DNA of 64,000 bases from Dyadobacter luticola. Its GTDB lineage: Bacteria > Bacteroidota > Bacteroidia > Cytophagales > Spirosomataceae. The stretch is taken from assembly GCF_005860805.1 (NCBI RefSeq), contig NZ_VCEJ01000002.1:2278375-2342374 (forward strand), given 5' to 3'. Position 1 is the first letter of the stretch. Every line of letters begins with the position of its first letter. The notes beneath the pieces are model-generated. The model saw only the letters and a list, made by a program, of their open reading frames with translations. It searched no databases and was not told the origin of the DNA. Position numbers and translations under genes: made by a program. Shown here in pieces: positions 1-8,782 of this stretch.

Positions 1-159
1 AATGAAGGGAATGTTACGTCATGTTACCTGGAAATTAAATCATTTTTTCCCGCGCAAAATACATCTTCTGACAACCTGGCAGCGTATGTTTACTGGTAGA
101 GTTTTTTAGTTAAAAAAATATCATTTCAAATACAGCAAACAATTTAAAATCAGTAAAAT

Positions 160-651
160 ATGAAGATCGCGCAGCTCTTTTTTTCGCTTCTGTTTTTATA
201 CTCCATTAACGCATGCAGCCAGGACCGCAAGAAATCCGGTTCCGAAAAATCTTCTTATCCGGTGTCGAAATCCGATGACGAGTGGAAGAAAGTTTTAACG
301 CCGGAAGCTTACTCCATCATGGTGAAAGGCGGCACCGAAAGACCTTTCCAAAACCCGTACTGGAACAACCACGAAAAGGGATATTATGTAAGCGCCGCTA
401 CCGGGGATACTTTGTTCACTTCCGATACGAAGTTTGAATCGGGTACCGGCTGGCCGAGCTTTTACAAACCCTACAAAGACAAAGCCGTTAAAGTGGTAAG
501 CGACAGATCATTAGGCATGGTGCGTGACGAAGTGGTAGAAAGCAAAACCGGCCTGCACCTCGGCCATGTTTTCGATGACGGCCCGCGGCCGACCGGCAAA
601 AGGTATTGTATGAATTCCTACGCCTTAAAGTTTGTCCCTGCCAGTAAATAA
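160..651 (+). CDS. msrB: Peptide-methionine (R)-S-oxide reductase, lipoprotein form without zinc cysteines
   Basis: This 163-residue protein should reduce methionine-R-sulfoxide in oxidised proteins. The MsrB core is clear: GTGWPSF near residue 97, HLGHVFDDGP near 133, and the RYCMNS motif with the catalytic cysteine at 150. Residues 1-19 form a hydrophobic signal ending in INAC, so Cys19 probably carries lipid and the enzyme would sit in the periplasm or outer membrane. The two CxxC pairs that bind structural zinc in many MsrB proteins are absent; the corresponding stretches read VSAA and ESKT. No second resolving cysteine is evident, since the only cysteines are 19 and 150. The neighbouring gene is convergent. 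The family call is firm; the location is inferred. Confidence 0.93.
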   Translation: MKIAQLFFSLLFLYSINACSQDRKKSGSEKSSYPVSKSDDEWKKVLTPEAYSIMVKGGTERPFQNPYWNNHEKGYYVSAATGDTLFTSDTKFESGTGWPSFYKPYKDKAVKVVSDRSLGMVRDEVVESKTGLHLGHVFDDGPRPTGKRYCMNSYALKFVPASK

Positions 652-654
652 AAA

Positions 655-672
655 AAGTGCCGCCAGGCACTT
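655..672 (-). terminator. Hairpin terminator of the minus-strand block
   Basis: A 7-bp perfect stem (AAGTGCC / GGCACTT) with a four-base loop lies just after the msrB stop codon. Read on the minus strand, it is followed by a run of T residues, so it fits a rho-independent terminator for the 120-residue gene and the two-component operon upstream of it. Confidence 0.6.
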
Positions 673-683
673 CTGATATCGTC

Positions 684-705
684 GCCCCGGGTTAAAATCC
701 GGGGC
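684..705. terminator. GC-rich hairpin between convergent genes
   Basis: A perfect 7-bp stem (GCCCCGG / CCGGGGC) encloses an 8-base A/T-rich loop between the convergent msrB and the 120-residue gene. There is no long T tract on either side, so its role as a terminator is inferred from strength and position. Confidence 0.4.
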
Positions 706-722
706 AATAAAGTCACTGCTGA

Positions 723-1085
723 TTAATACTCGAACTCCTTTTTTACCTTTTCAGCCAGTTTTTCCACCTTGCCTACAAAGTTCAGGCACTCTTCCTCACT
801 CATGGTCTCCACGGTATGACGCACGGCGTTCATCACCATAAAACCGTCTTCATCTCTTTTTACACCTTTTTGATTGGCAATTCTTTGCAGGTCGGCCCAG
901 TCTGGCGCCAGCTCTTCTGAGAAATATTTGGGATCAATAATGTTAAAGTACGAGGACTGCGATTTAAGCTTGTCTTTGAGGGTAGCTTTGGAGTCCTTCT
1001 TTAATGCATCGACGAACTTAGACAACTCGATAAGCGCGAAAACATTCGACTTTTTCATTTGTGATAACGTTGAGGGAGAAAACAT
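723..1085 (-). CDS. Small charged hypothetical protein (120 aa)
   Basis: I do not recognise this family. The protein is soluble, helical in appearance and rich in Lys and Glu, with no signal peptide or membrane segment. It ends in an amphipathic stretch with repeated Lys/Glu pairs. It lies 93 bp downstream of the histidine kinase on the same strand and is followed by a good minus-strand terminator, so it may be the last gene of that transcript. An alternative start is Met10 (position 1058), which begins MKKSNVF. The even codon use and lack of a competing frame support it as a real gene. Confidence 0.7.
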   Translation of the reverse strand: MFSPSTLSQMKKSNVFALIELSKFVDALKKDSKATLKDKLKSQSSYFNIIDPKYFSEELAPDWADLQRIANQKGVKRDEDGFMVMNAVRHTVETMSEEECLNFVGKVEKLAEKVKKEFEY

Positions 1086-1178
1086 TTAACACAAATTTAA
1101 AAATGATTTAGGTTTTACGACATTCTAAGACAAATTAATTACACAAACTGCTAAAAATCATAAAACTTCTCCTAACCT

Positions 1179-2435
1179 TCATTTCCAGCTAACTGTCAGG
1201 ACGTGCCAGTTGCTATCGACAGTGTAGGCGAGGTCCATCTCATTCACCTGACAAATGGTTTTGACCAGCGCCAGCCCCAAACCGATGGAAGAAGAGTTGG
1301 TACTTACTTTTCTGAAACGCTCGAACATTTGCTCCGGCGCCACTTCGATGGGGTTACCCGTATTGCTCACAACCAGCTTGCCTGGTTCCAGGGAAATTTT
1401 AATCGTACCCTGATCCACATTGTGTCTTATCGCATTGGTTAGCAAGTTATTGACCAAAATTTCGGCCAGCGCCGCATTCATCACCGGCCCGGTCGGTACC
1501 AGCGAAGTCTGCATGTTGATCCGGCGGGTTTCGATCAGATCTTCCAGGTCGCGGAGCTTGCGGTTGATGATGGTAACCAGGTTAATTTCTTCGTTTCCGG
1601 CCAGGAACTGGTGGTTTTCAATTTTGGTCAAAAGCAGCAGCACATTGTTCAATTTGCTCAGCCGGTTGGCCGCCTCGCTCACTTCCAGCAGCGACATAAT
1701 CTGCGGCTCACGCAAGGTTTCGTCTTGCAGCAACCCTTCAATTTTCGACATAATCACCGCCAGCGGCGTCTGGATTTCGTGGGCGGCGTTTTCGGTAAAT
1801 TCTTTGAGGTTTTGGTAAGTTGTCGCGAGACGGGCGGTGAGCTGGGAAACGGATTTATTCAGCTGGTCAAATTCAATCGTCGGCTCTTTGGGAAACTGTA
1901 AAATTTCATGCGTTTCCAGCTTGTAGGCATCCAGACTGCCAAGTGTTTTGTAAAACGGCCGCCACACACGTTCCGAGAGCCAGTTGTTCAATAACAAAAG
2001 TAAAATCAGCAGCAGCGCCGCGATGAATGTCACCGTCATCACCACCGCCGAGAGAAGTTGCCGCCGCTGGATCAGCTGCTTACTGATCGTGACGCGGTAC
2101 CATTGACCTTCGACTTGCTCATAAAATGTGAGCTGGCGGTACGGCTGAAACTCGCGGGTGGTTTTGTCAAAAAGCGTATTATCGGTGAGGCTGGGCTTGC
2201 GCGGAAAACGCACGGCATTGAGCTGCAAACTGTCGCCGAGTTGGAGAATGTACACTGGAAGCCGGTCGATGTTGCGAAGCTGCCAGCTCACTTTTGCCTG
2301 GCTGCTGAACAACTCCTGGTTCACCTCCCGGTCGATCAGAAAACGCACCGAAACGTAAAATAGGCTCGCGCCGAGCACCAGTGCGATGATGGATGCAAAG
2401 ATGTGGTAGCGAAAAATCCGGATCAGCAGCTTCAT
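1179..2435 (-). CDS. Sensor histidine kinase of an OmpR-type two-component system
   Basis: This 418-residue membrane kinase has two transmembrane helices (about residues 12-34 and 128-150) flanking a periplasmic sensor of about 95 residues. The cytoplasmic part has a linker, a HisKA helix with the phosphoacceptor His219 in AAHEIQTPL, and a HATPase domain with the N box NNLLTNAIRHN (329-339) and the GLGLAL lid (386-391). The G1 box reads SNTGNP instead of DxGxG, a common variant in Bacteroidota kinases. Its start codon overlaps the regulator stop by four bases (ATGA), so the two are translationally coupled. The signal is unknown, but the upstream HtrA protease and secreted proteins suggest envelope state. 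Confidence 0.93.
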   Translation of the reverse strand: MKLLIRIFRYHIFASIIALVLGASLFYVSVRFLIDREVNQELFSSQAKVSWQLRNIDRLPVYILQLGDSLQLNAVRFPRKPSLTDNTLFDKTTREFQPYRQLTFYEQVEGQWYRVTISKQLIQRRQLLSAVVMTVTFIAALLLILLLLLNNWLSERVWRPFYKTLGSLDAYKLETHEILQFPKEPTIEFDQLNKSVSQLTARLATTYQNLKEFTENAAHEIQTPLAVIMSKIEGLLQDETLREPQIMSLLEVSEAANRLSKLNNVLLLLTKIENHQFLAGNEEINLVTIINRKLRDLEDLIETRRINMQTSLVPTGPVMNAALAEILVNNLLTNAIRHNVDQGTIKISLEPGKLVVSNTGNPIEVAPEQMFERFRKVSTNSSSIGLGLALVKTICQVNEMDLAYTVDSNWHVLTVSWK

Positions 2436-3109
2436 TTTTCACTGAATTTATATCCCACGCCATACATCGATTTGAGGTAATCGGGGCAGCCTTTGTCCAT
2501 CAGTTTTTTTCTCAGGTTTTTAATATGTGTGTAAATAAAATCGAAATTATCCATCAGATCGGCGTCGTCGCCCCAGAGGTGCTCGGCGATGGATTCCTTC
2601 GTCAGTACCCGGTTTTTATTGGATATTAAATAAATTAAAAGATCGTATTCCTTGCGTGTCAGCACAACCTCGTGCCCGGAAACCTGCACCAGATGCTGCG
2701 CCGGATCAATTTTAATTTCACCGAAAACAATGTTCTGGTTACCCTGAAAACTCCGTCGCCGGATCACCGCCTGCACGCGTGCATTGAGTTCGGAAAGGTG
2801 AAAAGGTTTGGTAAGATAATCGTCCGCACCCAGGTTCAACCCGACGATTTTATCATCTAGGGAATTTTTGGCGGAAATGGTAATGATACCTGTATCGGGA
2901 TATTTCCTTTTCAATGCGCGGATCACGTCGAGGCCGCTGCCGTCGGGGAGCATGATGTCCACCAGCACGCAGTCGTAGCGGTAAATGCTGATCTTCTCGA
3001 CGGCCGTTTCGTAGTCCGGCGCCCACTCGCAAATAAAATTTTCGCGCTGGAAGTAAGTGACAATACTTACTGCCAGCGCTTTTTCGTCTTCAATCAGTAA
3101 GAGCTTCAT
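2432..3109 (-). CDS. OmpR/PhoB-family response regulator
   Basis: This 225-residue protein has a receiver domain (about 1-115) with the acidic pocket IEDE near residue 6, phosphoacceptor Asp51 in VDIMLPDGSG and Lys101 in LTKPFH. A winged-helix DNA-binding domain of the OmpR type follows (about 128-223), with the recognition region around DFIYTHIKNLRKKL. It overlaps the kinase gene by four bases and starts only three bases after the stop of the SYNG-repeat protein gene, so all three are probably read from one transcript. The expected role is to control genes in response to the partner kinase, perhaps including its own operon. Confidence 0.95.
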   Translation of the reverse strand: MKLLLIEDEKALAVSIVTYFQRENFICEWAPDYETAVEKISIYRYDCVLVDIMLPDGSGLDVIRALKRKYPDTGIITISAKNSLDDKIVGLNLGADDYLTKPFHLSELNARVQAVIRRRSFQGNQNIVFGEIKIDPAQHLVQVSGHEVVLTRKEYDLLIYLISNKNRVLTKESIAEHLWGDDADLMDNFDFIYTHIKNLRKKLMDKGCPDYLKSMYGVGYKFSEK

Positions 3110-3112
3110 AGA

Positions 3113-4588
3113 CTAGCGACGTCCACCTCTCATGCTGCCGCCACCGCCATATCCACCACCGCGACTAAAACCTCCGCCACCATAACTTCTCACCGCGCCG
3201 CCACCATTGTAGCTTCTTCCGGCACCGTTATAGCTTCTCATAGCGCCCCCATTGTAGCTTCTCGAAGAATTTCCGTTATAGCTGCGGCTGTAATTCTGCG
3301 AAGGCACCGCCGACCGGTAACGATAGCTTTGTGATTGCATCCGTCCGGCATCGTAAGTCCTGCCATATCTGGCCCCATTATAAGACCGGGATGACATAGC
3401 CGGGTTGAAATGTCTTACCGCCGCGTAATTAAATCCGTTTCTTCCATAATAAACCCTGCGTGCGCTCAGTGTATTGCGGTAGTAGTTGCCGTAAGTCCGG
3501 TACAGATGTGGGTAGTAACGGTACGCACCACCGAAAAACCAGTTAGAAAATCCGATGGACGGATAGCCGTACAAGCCCATTCCGTAATACATGCCGCCAC
3601 CGAAGCCAAATGCGCCCGGGTACCACATCGCAGAGCCATACCAGGATGGATAGCCAAACCAGTAAGAATAAGGGTTGTTGTAATAATTGACTACTTTATC
3701 GCCAGTCGGCGCGGGGTAGCTATAACCTTTATTTGCCGAAGCATACTGCTGTTTTGCATCATTATATTCCTGCAAAGCCTGAGGGTCCTGCGACAGATCG
3801 TGCTCATAGTTAGCCAATTCCTGCTGATCGTCTTTTTGCAATTTATCGTGCAAATCGGCGAGGTTTTCGCGGGTGCCTTCGGGGTCACTTTTGTATGCAT
3901 CACCCAGGCGGGCAGTCAAATCGGCGTGGTCACTCAGGATCGACAGTACATCCGGCATTTCTTCCAAAGTCCTGAAAGCATCCTGCGCTTCATTGTTCAG
4001 CGGGTTGATCAAATCCTGAAATGCGGTTACAGCCTGTTCATTCAGATTGTCAACCGTTACAAGATCCGAATGATGGTTGTTATACAATTTCCAGGCGGCT
4101 TCTTTCAGCTCCGGCGAAGCGTTCGGAGCGTTGGCTACCAGCCCGTCGGTCCGTTCTCTTGGTTCTCTTTTGGGCAAAGTCGCCAGCGAGTGCATCAGCT
4201 CAGGATATCTTGAAACCTGGTAAAACCACTCCTGTTTTTTCTGCGGATACCCGTCAATGGTTTCCCTGAATGCCTGGCCGGTGTTGTCGCGAATCTGCGC
4301 CAACTTGGCCAGTACATCGGGATATTGCGTAGCAGTCAGGATGTTATTTCTGACGTCTTCATCATATTGGGCCACCAGCGGTTCAATGCTTTGTTTAACC
4401 CGATTTTGCGGCTGGTCAGACAAATACTGCTGATCACTATTATTATTAGATTGACTGTCCTGGCTGAAACCCGGGAAGGAAACTGCCATCAACCCGACAG
4501 CCAATGTTAATGTTGGAAACAAGCGAAATTTGAAGGTCGAATCCCGGCGGCCTGCCTCTGCTAAATTGCCTTCTGCTAGCGGTTTCAT
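3113..4588 (-). CDS. Secreted repeat protein with Gly/Tyr/Arg-rich tail, DUF3300-like N-terminus
   Basis: This 491-residue protein has a signal peptide (hydrophobic stretch about 23-42, ending FSQ) and two parts. Residues 60-270 are helical and acidic; the segment PLVAQYDEDVRNNILTA resembles the start of DUF3300 proteins, but that match is tentative. Residues 290-491 are very rich in Tyr, Gly, Ser and Arg, with several SYNG units between about 420 and 470 and a GGGG/RGG tail. No enzyme motif is visible, so it may be a surface or envelope structural protein. The regulator gene begins three bases after its stop, which ties it to the two-component system. The upstream neighbour encodes another Gly/Tyr-rich secreted protein. 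Confidence 0.8.
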   Translation of the reverse strand: MKPLAEGNLAEAGRRDSTFKFRLFPTLTLAVGLMAVSFPGFSQDSQSNNNSDQQYLSDQPQNRVKQSIEPLVAQYDEDVRNNILTATQYPDVLAKLAQIRDNTGQAFRETIDGYPQKKQEWFYQVSRYPELMHSLATLPKREPRERTDGLVANAPNASPELKEAAWKLYNNHHSDLVTVDNLNEQAVTAFQDLINPLNNEAQDAFRTLEEMPDVLSILSDHADLTARLGDAYKSDPEGTRENLADLHDKLQKDDQQELANYEHDLSQDPQALQEYNDAKQQYASANKGYSYPAPTGDKVVNYYNNPYSYWFGYPSWYGSAMWYPGAFGFGGGMYYGMGLYGYPSIGFSNWFFGGAYRYYPHLYRTYGNYYRNTLSARRVYYGRNGFNYAAVRHFNPAMSSRSYNGARYGRTYDAGRMQSQSYRYRSAVPSQNYSRSYNGNSSRSYNGGAMRSYNGAGRSYNGGGAVRSYGGGGFSRGGGYGGGGSMRGGRR

Positions 4589-4699
4589 ATCCTTATGAGT
4601 TTAATTTTCCTACTCTTTTTTAACTGATTAAAGGTAGCACAGGAATCTGTTGAAATTCTGTACTACCCTTCAATCTTAACCCTTTACGCATTCATTTTT

Positions 4700-5278
4700 T
4701 TAAATTCTGTCCGGAAAATCCCGCATCAGTTTTTTGACACCCTTATTAATCCTTTTGTCCAGATTATTCGGGTTGCTGGCGTCGCCGGAGACTTCTTTTT
4801 GCCAGATAATGTCGCCGGTTTTAGCATCGACCAGGTCCAGTACCAATGTGCCGTCGGTGGTGTTGGTGGTGCGGTTACCATAACCGTACCCGCCGCCGTA
4901 AGGCATTCCCCAGCCGTAAGGATAACCCCAACCGTAGCGGGCAAAACCCATCATCGGGTAACCCATCATCGGATAGCCGCCACCTACATAATTGCGGCGC
5001 ACGCGCTGGGTATACGTGTGAAATTGCAGTAACAAATCCGGGTTTTGCGTATCTCGCGTCAACCCTTTACTTGCCAAAGCCTGATCGAGCGCTTTTTGGA
5101 TCCGCTGACGCGAATAGTTGCTGCTGTACATCGGGTTCTGGTTTTTCTTCATGTCCGGCACGATCCAGTTATAAGTCCGCGCTGGTGCGTTGTTCACTGC
5201 TTTTGGCCTGTCGTTACCCGCAAAAACGATGTTGCTCAAAACAACAAGCAATCCCAAAAACATCAGATTCCTTTTCAT
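4700..5278 (-). CDS. DUF4136-type secreted protein
   Basis: This 192-residue protein has a signal peptide (LMFLGLLVVLSNIVFA) and the usual DUF4136 layout: a TYNW motif near the mature N-terminus, an RIQKALDQALASKGL helix, a DLLLQFHTYT strand, and GTLVLDLVDAKTGDIIW followed by a conserved helix. A Gly/Tyr/Met-rich insertion containing two GYPMM units sits in the middle. The function of the family is unknown; members are envelope proteins. I chose the start at 5278 because it gives a clean signal peptide; the upstream ATG at 5332 would overlap the protease gene. It lies 37 bp downstream of the HtrA gene on the same strand. Confidence 0.85.
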   Translation of the reverse strand: MKRNLMFLGLLVVLSNIVFAGNDRPKAVNNAPARTYNWIVPDMKKNQNPMYSSNYSRQRIQKALDQALASKGLTRDTQNPDLLLQFHTYTQRVRRNYVGGGYPMMGYPMMGFARYGWGYPYGWGMPYGGGYGYGNRTTNTTDGTLVLDLVDAKTGDIIWQKEVSGDASNPNNLDKRINKGVKKLMRDFPDRI

Positions 5279-5315
5279 TTTTTTAGAGAAGATTATTTTT
5301 AAAAAAAACTCCAAC

Positions 5316-6827
5316 TCACAATCCAACAGCATAATATTGAGTTTCCTGATTACCGGGATATACCCCCTCCATCATGACGCCTCCCCTCTTTCCTTCCAGC
5401 ACTTTAACCGCCTCTTCCACGCTACCCACCGGTGTTTTATCTATTTTAGTTATAACGAAACCGTCCTGCATATCCGTATTCTGACGGACTTTTCCAGGGT
5501 TGATCTGGCTTACAATTACGCCTTTTTCAATCTCCCAGGCCCTTTTCTGCTGGCCGGTCAGGTTTTGCAATTCAATGCCCAGGTTGTCGAGCGTTTTCAC
5601 GGCTGCGCTTGCTTCCAGCGATCCGGTATTACTTTTCAAAACCACCTTCACCACTTTGTCGGCACCGTCGCGGTTCACATTCACCATCACGGCATCGTCT
5701 GGTTTATGCTGCGCGATTGCTTCCTGCAACTGAGGCACGCTTTCGATCATCTGTCCGTCGATCTTAGTAATGATGTCACCGACTTTGATACCGGCATCAC
5801 GTGCAGCGCTCTGGTCGGCAAAACTTTCGACGCGCACACCTTCATTCACTTTCAGATCATAGGTTTTCACTTTTTCGCCATCCACTTCGCTGATACCCAC
5901 ACCCAGGTAACCACGTTTCACAGAGCCGAATTTTGAAATATCCTCGACTACTTTGTGCGCAATGCTGGAAGGTACTGCGAAGGAATACCCTGCAAATGAG
6001 CCGGTCTGGCTGGCAATCGCGGTGTTGATACCAATCAGGTTACCGTTCAAATCCACCAGCGCGCCACCAGAGTTACCAGGGTTCACCGCCGCGTCAGTTT
6101 GAATAAAGGACTCGATCGGGGCTTTTGAATTCTCACCTAAAATATTGATGCTCCGACCTTTGGCACTCACGATACCCGCAGTCACCGTTGAAGTCAGGTT
6201 GAAAGGGTTACCCACGGCCAGCACCCACTGTCCCACTTTCACGCCTTCCGAGCTTCCGAATGAAAGTGCAGGCAAATCTTTGGCTTCAATTTTGATCAGC
6301 GCAATGTCCGTATTCGGATCAGTGCCAATCACTTTTGCTTTATAAGTACGTTTGTCGGCCAGGGTCACATCCAAGGTTTCAGCTCCCTGGATCACATGGT
6401 TGTTGGTGACAATGTATCCGTCGGGATTAATGATCACGCCGGAGCCGGAAGCCTGGGCTTTCTGGCCGCGTCCGCGCTGCGGGGTGTCTCCGCCAAACGG
6501 ATTGCGGCCGCCGAAGAAATCTTTCAGCTCATCCGGAATTTCCTGCTGGCTCACAGTCCTTTCGGGTTTCAATGTGGACTTGATGTGCACCACCGCCTTC
6601 GTGGCTTTTTGGGAAGCATAAGTAAAATCGGCCGGGATCATGGCTACATTTGGCCCTGTATTTTTTTCATCAAAACGGGCTTTTACGATGTTCGGATTGG
6701 TATCGACCCAAGCCGTCAAGGTATCGGGCTTGCGGAAATGCTCATAAGTAGCAAAGGAAGTTCCGCTTACAAAGGCCACAGCAAACGCCGCCGCCGCAAT
6801 TTTCTTAATATGAGGTTTTACAGACAT
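5316..6827 (-). CDS. Do/HtrA-family periplasmic serine protease
   Basis: This 503-residue protease should degrade or refold damaged envelope proteins. Residues 1-30 form a membrane anchor or signal sequence. The trypsin-like domain (about 70-300) has the full triad: His144 in TNNHV, Asp174 in NTDIALI and Ser253 in GNSGG. Two PDZ domains follow (about 305-400 and 410-500), the first starting at RGYLGVG. The Q-linker of about 25 residues with RNPFGGD is typical of the family in Bacteroidota. It is divergent from the sigma factor gene and leads a minus-strand series with two secreted proteins and a two-component system, which suggests a shared envelope-stress role. Confidence 0.95.
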   Translation of the reverse strand: MSVKPHIKKIAAAAFAVAFVSGTSFATYEHFRKPDTLTAWVDTNPNIVKARFDEKNTGPNVAMIPADFTYASQKATKAVVHIKSTLKPERTVSQQEIPDELKDFFGGRNPFGGDTPQRGRGQKAQASGSGVIINPDGYIVTNNHVIQGAETLDVTLADKRTYKAKVIGTDPNTDIALIKIEAKDLPALSFGSSEGVKVGQWVLAVGNPFNLTSTVTAGIVSAKGRSINILGENSKAPIESFIQTDAAVNPGNSGGALVDLNGNLIGINTAIASQTGSFAGYSFAVPSSIAHKVVEDISKFGSVKRGYLGVGISEVDGEKVKTYDLKVNEGVRVESFADQSAARDAGIKVGDIITKIDGQMIESVPQLQEAIAQHKPDDAVMVNVNRDGADKVVKVVLKSNTGSLEASAAVKTLDNLGIELQNLTGQQKRAWEIEKGVIVSQINPGKVRQNTDMQDGFVITKIDKTPVGSVEEAVKVLEGKRGGVMMEGVYPGNQETQYYAVGL

Positions 6828-7024
6828 TGTTGGGTTTGAATAACAGGTTGATTACTGAGTTTGTTGATTCAAATTTGCAAAGTCATTCTGGTGGGATTTT
6901 GGGGACAATCTGAAGGAAATCTGAAGTTTGCTCGAAAATGACATTTCTGAAAAAACTTTTTCCTCTTACTCCTAGGGGTTTTCGTCAGGTAGTTGCCTTT
7001 AGTGTGTAGACGCCAGGATAACTT

Positions 7025-7579
7025 ATGTATAAACGCTTTACCGATGAACAGTTAGTGGAATCGCTCCGGCTGGGGAATGAAAAAGCCTTCGAGGAGATCT
7101 ATCAGCGGTATTGGTACCGGCTGTATACCATTGCTTACCAGGAAACCGGCACCCGCGAGGAGGCCGAGGAGCTTGTGCAGGATGTTTTTGAAAATCTCTG
7201 GTACAAGCGCGAAGAATCTTTCATTAAATGTTTGAAGGCTTATCTGATCGTTTCCATGAAACACCGGGTGACGAACTACATTAAATCCGCCATCACCCAG
7301 CGCAAGTACCAGGAGTATCTGATCCTCCATGAAATCCGTCAATCGTATGGTACCGAGGAAATTGTAAATTTCTCGGACTTGTCGCAGGCGGTGGAGGAAG
7401 TGATGAAAAAGCTGCCTGAAAAAACCTGCGAGGTGTTTCGCATGAGCCGGTTTGAAAACAAATCGGTGAAAGACATTGCCGAAATGCTGAGCCTCACCGA
7501 AAAAGGCGTGGAATACCACATTACCCAGTCCCTCAAAGTGTTAAAAGACCATTTGAAATACTACAACTCAGACAATTAA
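7025..7579 (+). CDS. ECF RNA polymerase sigma factor of the FecI-like Bacteroidota type
   Basis: This 184-residue sigma factor has a region 2 (about 20-88, with FEEIYQRYWYRLY and EELVQDVFENLW) and a region 4 helix-turn-helix (about 128-178, with KSVKDIAEMLSLTEKGVEYHI). It should direct RNA polymerase to target promoters when released by its anti-sigma partner, whose gene starts 19 bp downstream. The order sigma, FecR, SusC with an STN domain, SusD is the standard trans-envelope signalling arrangement, so it probably switches on the SusC/SusD operon when the substrate is bound at the cell surface. Confidence 0.95.
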   Translation: MYKRFTDEQLVESLRLGNEKAFEEIYQRYWYRLYTIAYQETGTREEAEELVQDVFENLWYKREESFIKCLKAYLIVSMKHRVTNYIKSAITQRKYQEYLILHEIRQSYGTEEIVNFSDLSQAVEEVMKKLPEKTCEVFRMSRFENKSVKDIAEMLSLTEKGVEYHITQSLKVLKDHLKYYNSDN

Positions 7580-7598
7580 GAACTGAAAAGCACAACTG

Positions 7599-8621
7599 AT
7601 GAATCAACACGATTTCGATATACTATTACAAAAATACCTCGCGGGGGACTGCGATCCGGAAGAAGAGCGACAGATCCTGGAATGGTCCGAAAACGCATTC
7701 GGCCATGGTACGGCGGCGATTACGGCCACGGAACAGAAGATAGTGGAGCGCAGGATCTGGAAACGTATACGCACATCCGCACTTGGCAAAAAACCATTTT
7801 TGGTAAGTATTGGGTGGCAGTGGCTGGCGGTAGCAGCGACGGTGGTACTTGTTTGCGGGGCCGCGCTGCTCATGCCCGGTTTTTTTTCGCAGTTCAACCG
7901 CAATGTTTCATCCAATGCAGCCGGGTCGGAATTAGCATTGAAGGATTTTATAAAAGTGAGTAACAAAGGCGGCCAGCCTAAAAATGTTTCGCTGGAAGAC
8001 GGCACCCTTGTAAAGCTCACGCCGGAAAGCAGCCTGAAATATCCCCGCCATTTTGACACCAACAAAAGGCAGGTAGAGTTAGAAGGAGAAGCTTTTTTCG
8101 ATGTTCAAAAAGATTCGACGCGACCATTTTTTGTCTATACCGGCGAGCTGGTGACGCAGGTTTTGGGTACCAGTTTTAATGTTAAATCCTATACAAACGC
8201 CAAAACGATTGAAGTGAAAGTGGTGACGGGTCGGGTTTCAGTTTATGAAAACGAACAAAAAGCGCCGCATAACCGGAACGGTGTGATACTCAAACCGAAC
8301 CAGCAGATCACCTTTGACAAGGAGTCGAAAAAACTGGTACCCGAGCTGGTGGAGGAACCGGCTTTGCAGGATGTGCAGGACAAGAAACTGGAAATGGTTT
8401 TTGAAGATGCGACTTTGCAGGAAGTGCTCTCGGTGATCCAGAAGGCTTTCGGCGTGGAGATCGTCGTGGAGAAATCGACATTGAATGATTGTATTTTCAC
8501 CGGCGACCTCACCGGCCTGCCGCTGCACACGCAACTGAGGTTTATCTGCAAGTCCGTAAATGCGAGCTACGAGCTGCGGGGAACGACCTTTTTTATCAAA
8601 GGCGACGGCTGTAAAAAATAA
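7599..8621 (+). CDS. FecR-family anti-sigma factor
   Basis: This 340-residue inner-membrane protein has a cytoplasmic N-terminal sigma-binding part (1-70), one transmembrane helix (about 73-94), a periplasmic FecR domain (about 115-225, with SLEDGTLVKL and GEAFFDV) and a C-terminal DUF4974 domain (about 265-336, with LQEVLSVIQKAFGVEIV). It should hold the upstream sigma factor inactive until the STN domain of the SusC-type receptor contacts its periplasmic part. The intergenic region of about 160 bp that follows holds hairpins and precedes the receptor gene. Confidence 0.95.
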   Translation: MNQHDFDILLQKYLAGDCDPEEERQILEWSENAFGHGTAAITATEQKIVERRIWKRIRTSALGKKPFLVSIGWQWLAVAATVVLVCGAALLMPGFFSQFNRNVSSNAAGSELALKDFIKVSNKGGQPKNVSLEDGTLVKLTPESSLKYPRHFDTNKRQVELEGEAFFDVQKDSTRPFFVYTGELVTQVLGTSFNVKSYTNAKTIEVKVVTGRVSVYENEQKAPHNRNGVILKPNQQITFDKESKKLVPELVEEPALQDVQDKKLEMVFEDATLQEVLSVIQKAFGVEIVVEKSTLNDCIFTGDLTGLPLHTQLRFICKSVNASYELRGTTFFIKGDGCKK

Positions 8622-8669
8622 AATCCTAAACCCAAAACCTGCCTATGTAGCATCCGGCACCACAAAAAA

Positions 8670-8698
8670 AGCCAACAATGTTGCGAGCATTATTGGCT
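8670..8698 (+). promoter_or_regulatory. Hairpin in the leader before the SusC gene
   Basis: The 161-bp gap between the FecR and SusC genes contains an 11-bp stem with one mismatch (AGCCAACAATG / CATTATTGGCT, loop of seven). A second, shorter stem (TCAGAA / TTCTGA) lies at 8714-8731. No T tract follows on the plus strand, so this is not a simple terminator. It could shape expression of the receptor relative to the sigma and FecR genes; that is inference from position. Confidence 0.3.
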
Positions 8699-8782
8699 TC
8701 GTAAGAGTCCGTTTCAGAACGCCAATTCTGAACTGGAAGCTAGTGTTAATGAGTCTGTAACAATTCAAAAACATTTAAAATT

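Noticed and set aside
3180..3300. Short tandem repeats that could suggest a satellite or CRISPR-like array.
   Set aside because: They are codon-level repeats encoding SYNG units inside a protein gene, with no spacer structure.
3410..4213. A 267-codon plus-strand frame opposite the SYNG-repeat protein gene.
   Set aside because: It is antisense to a gene with a clear signal peptide and has an implausible Val/Arg/Ile-rich composition.
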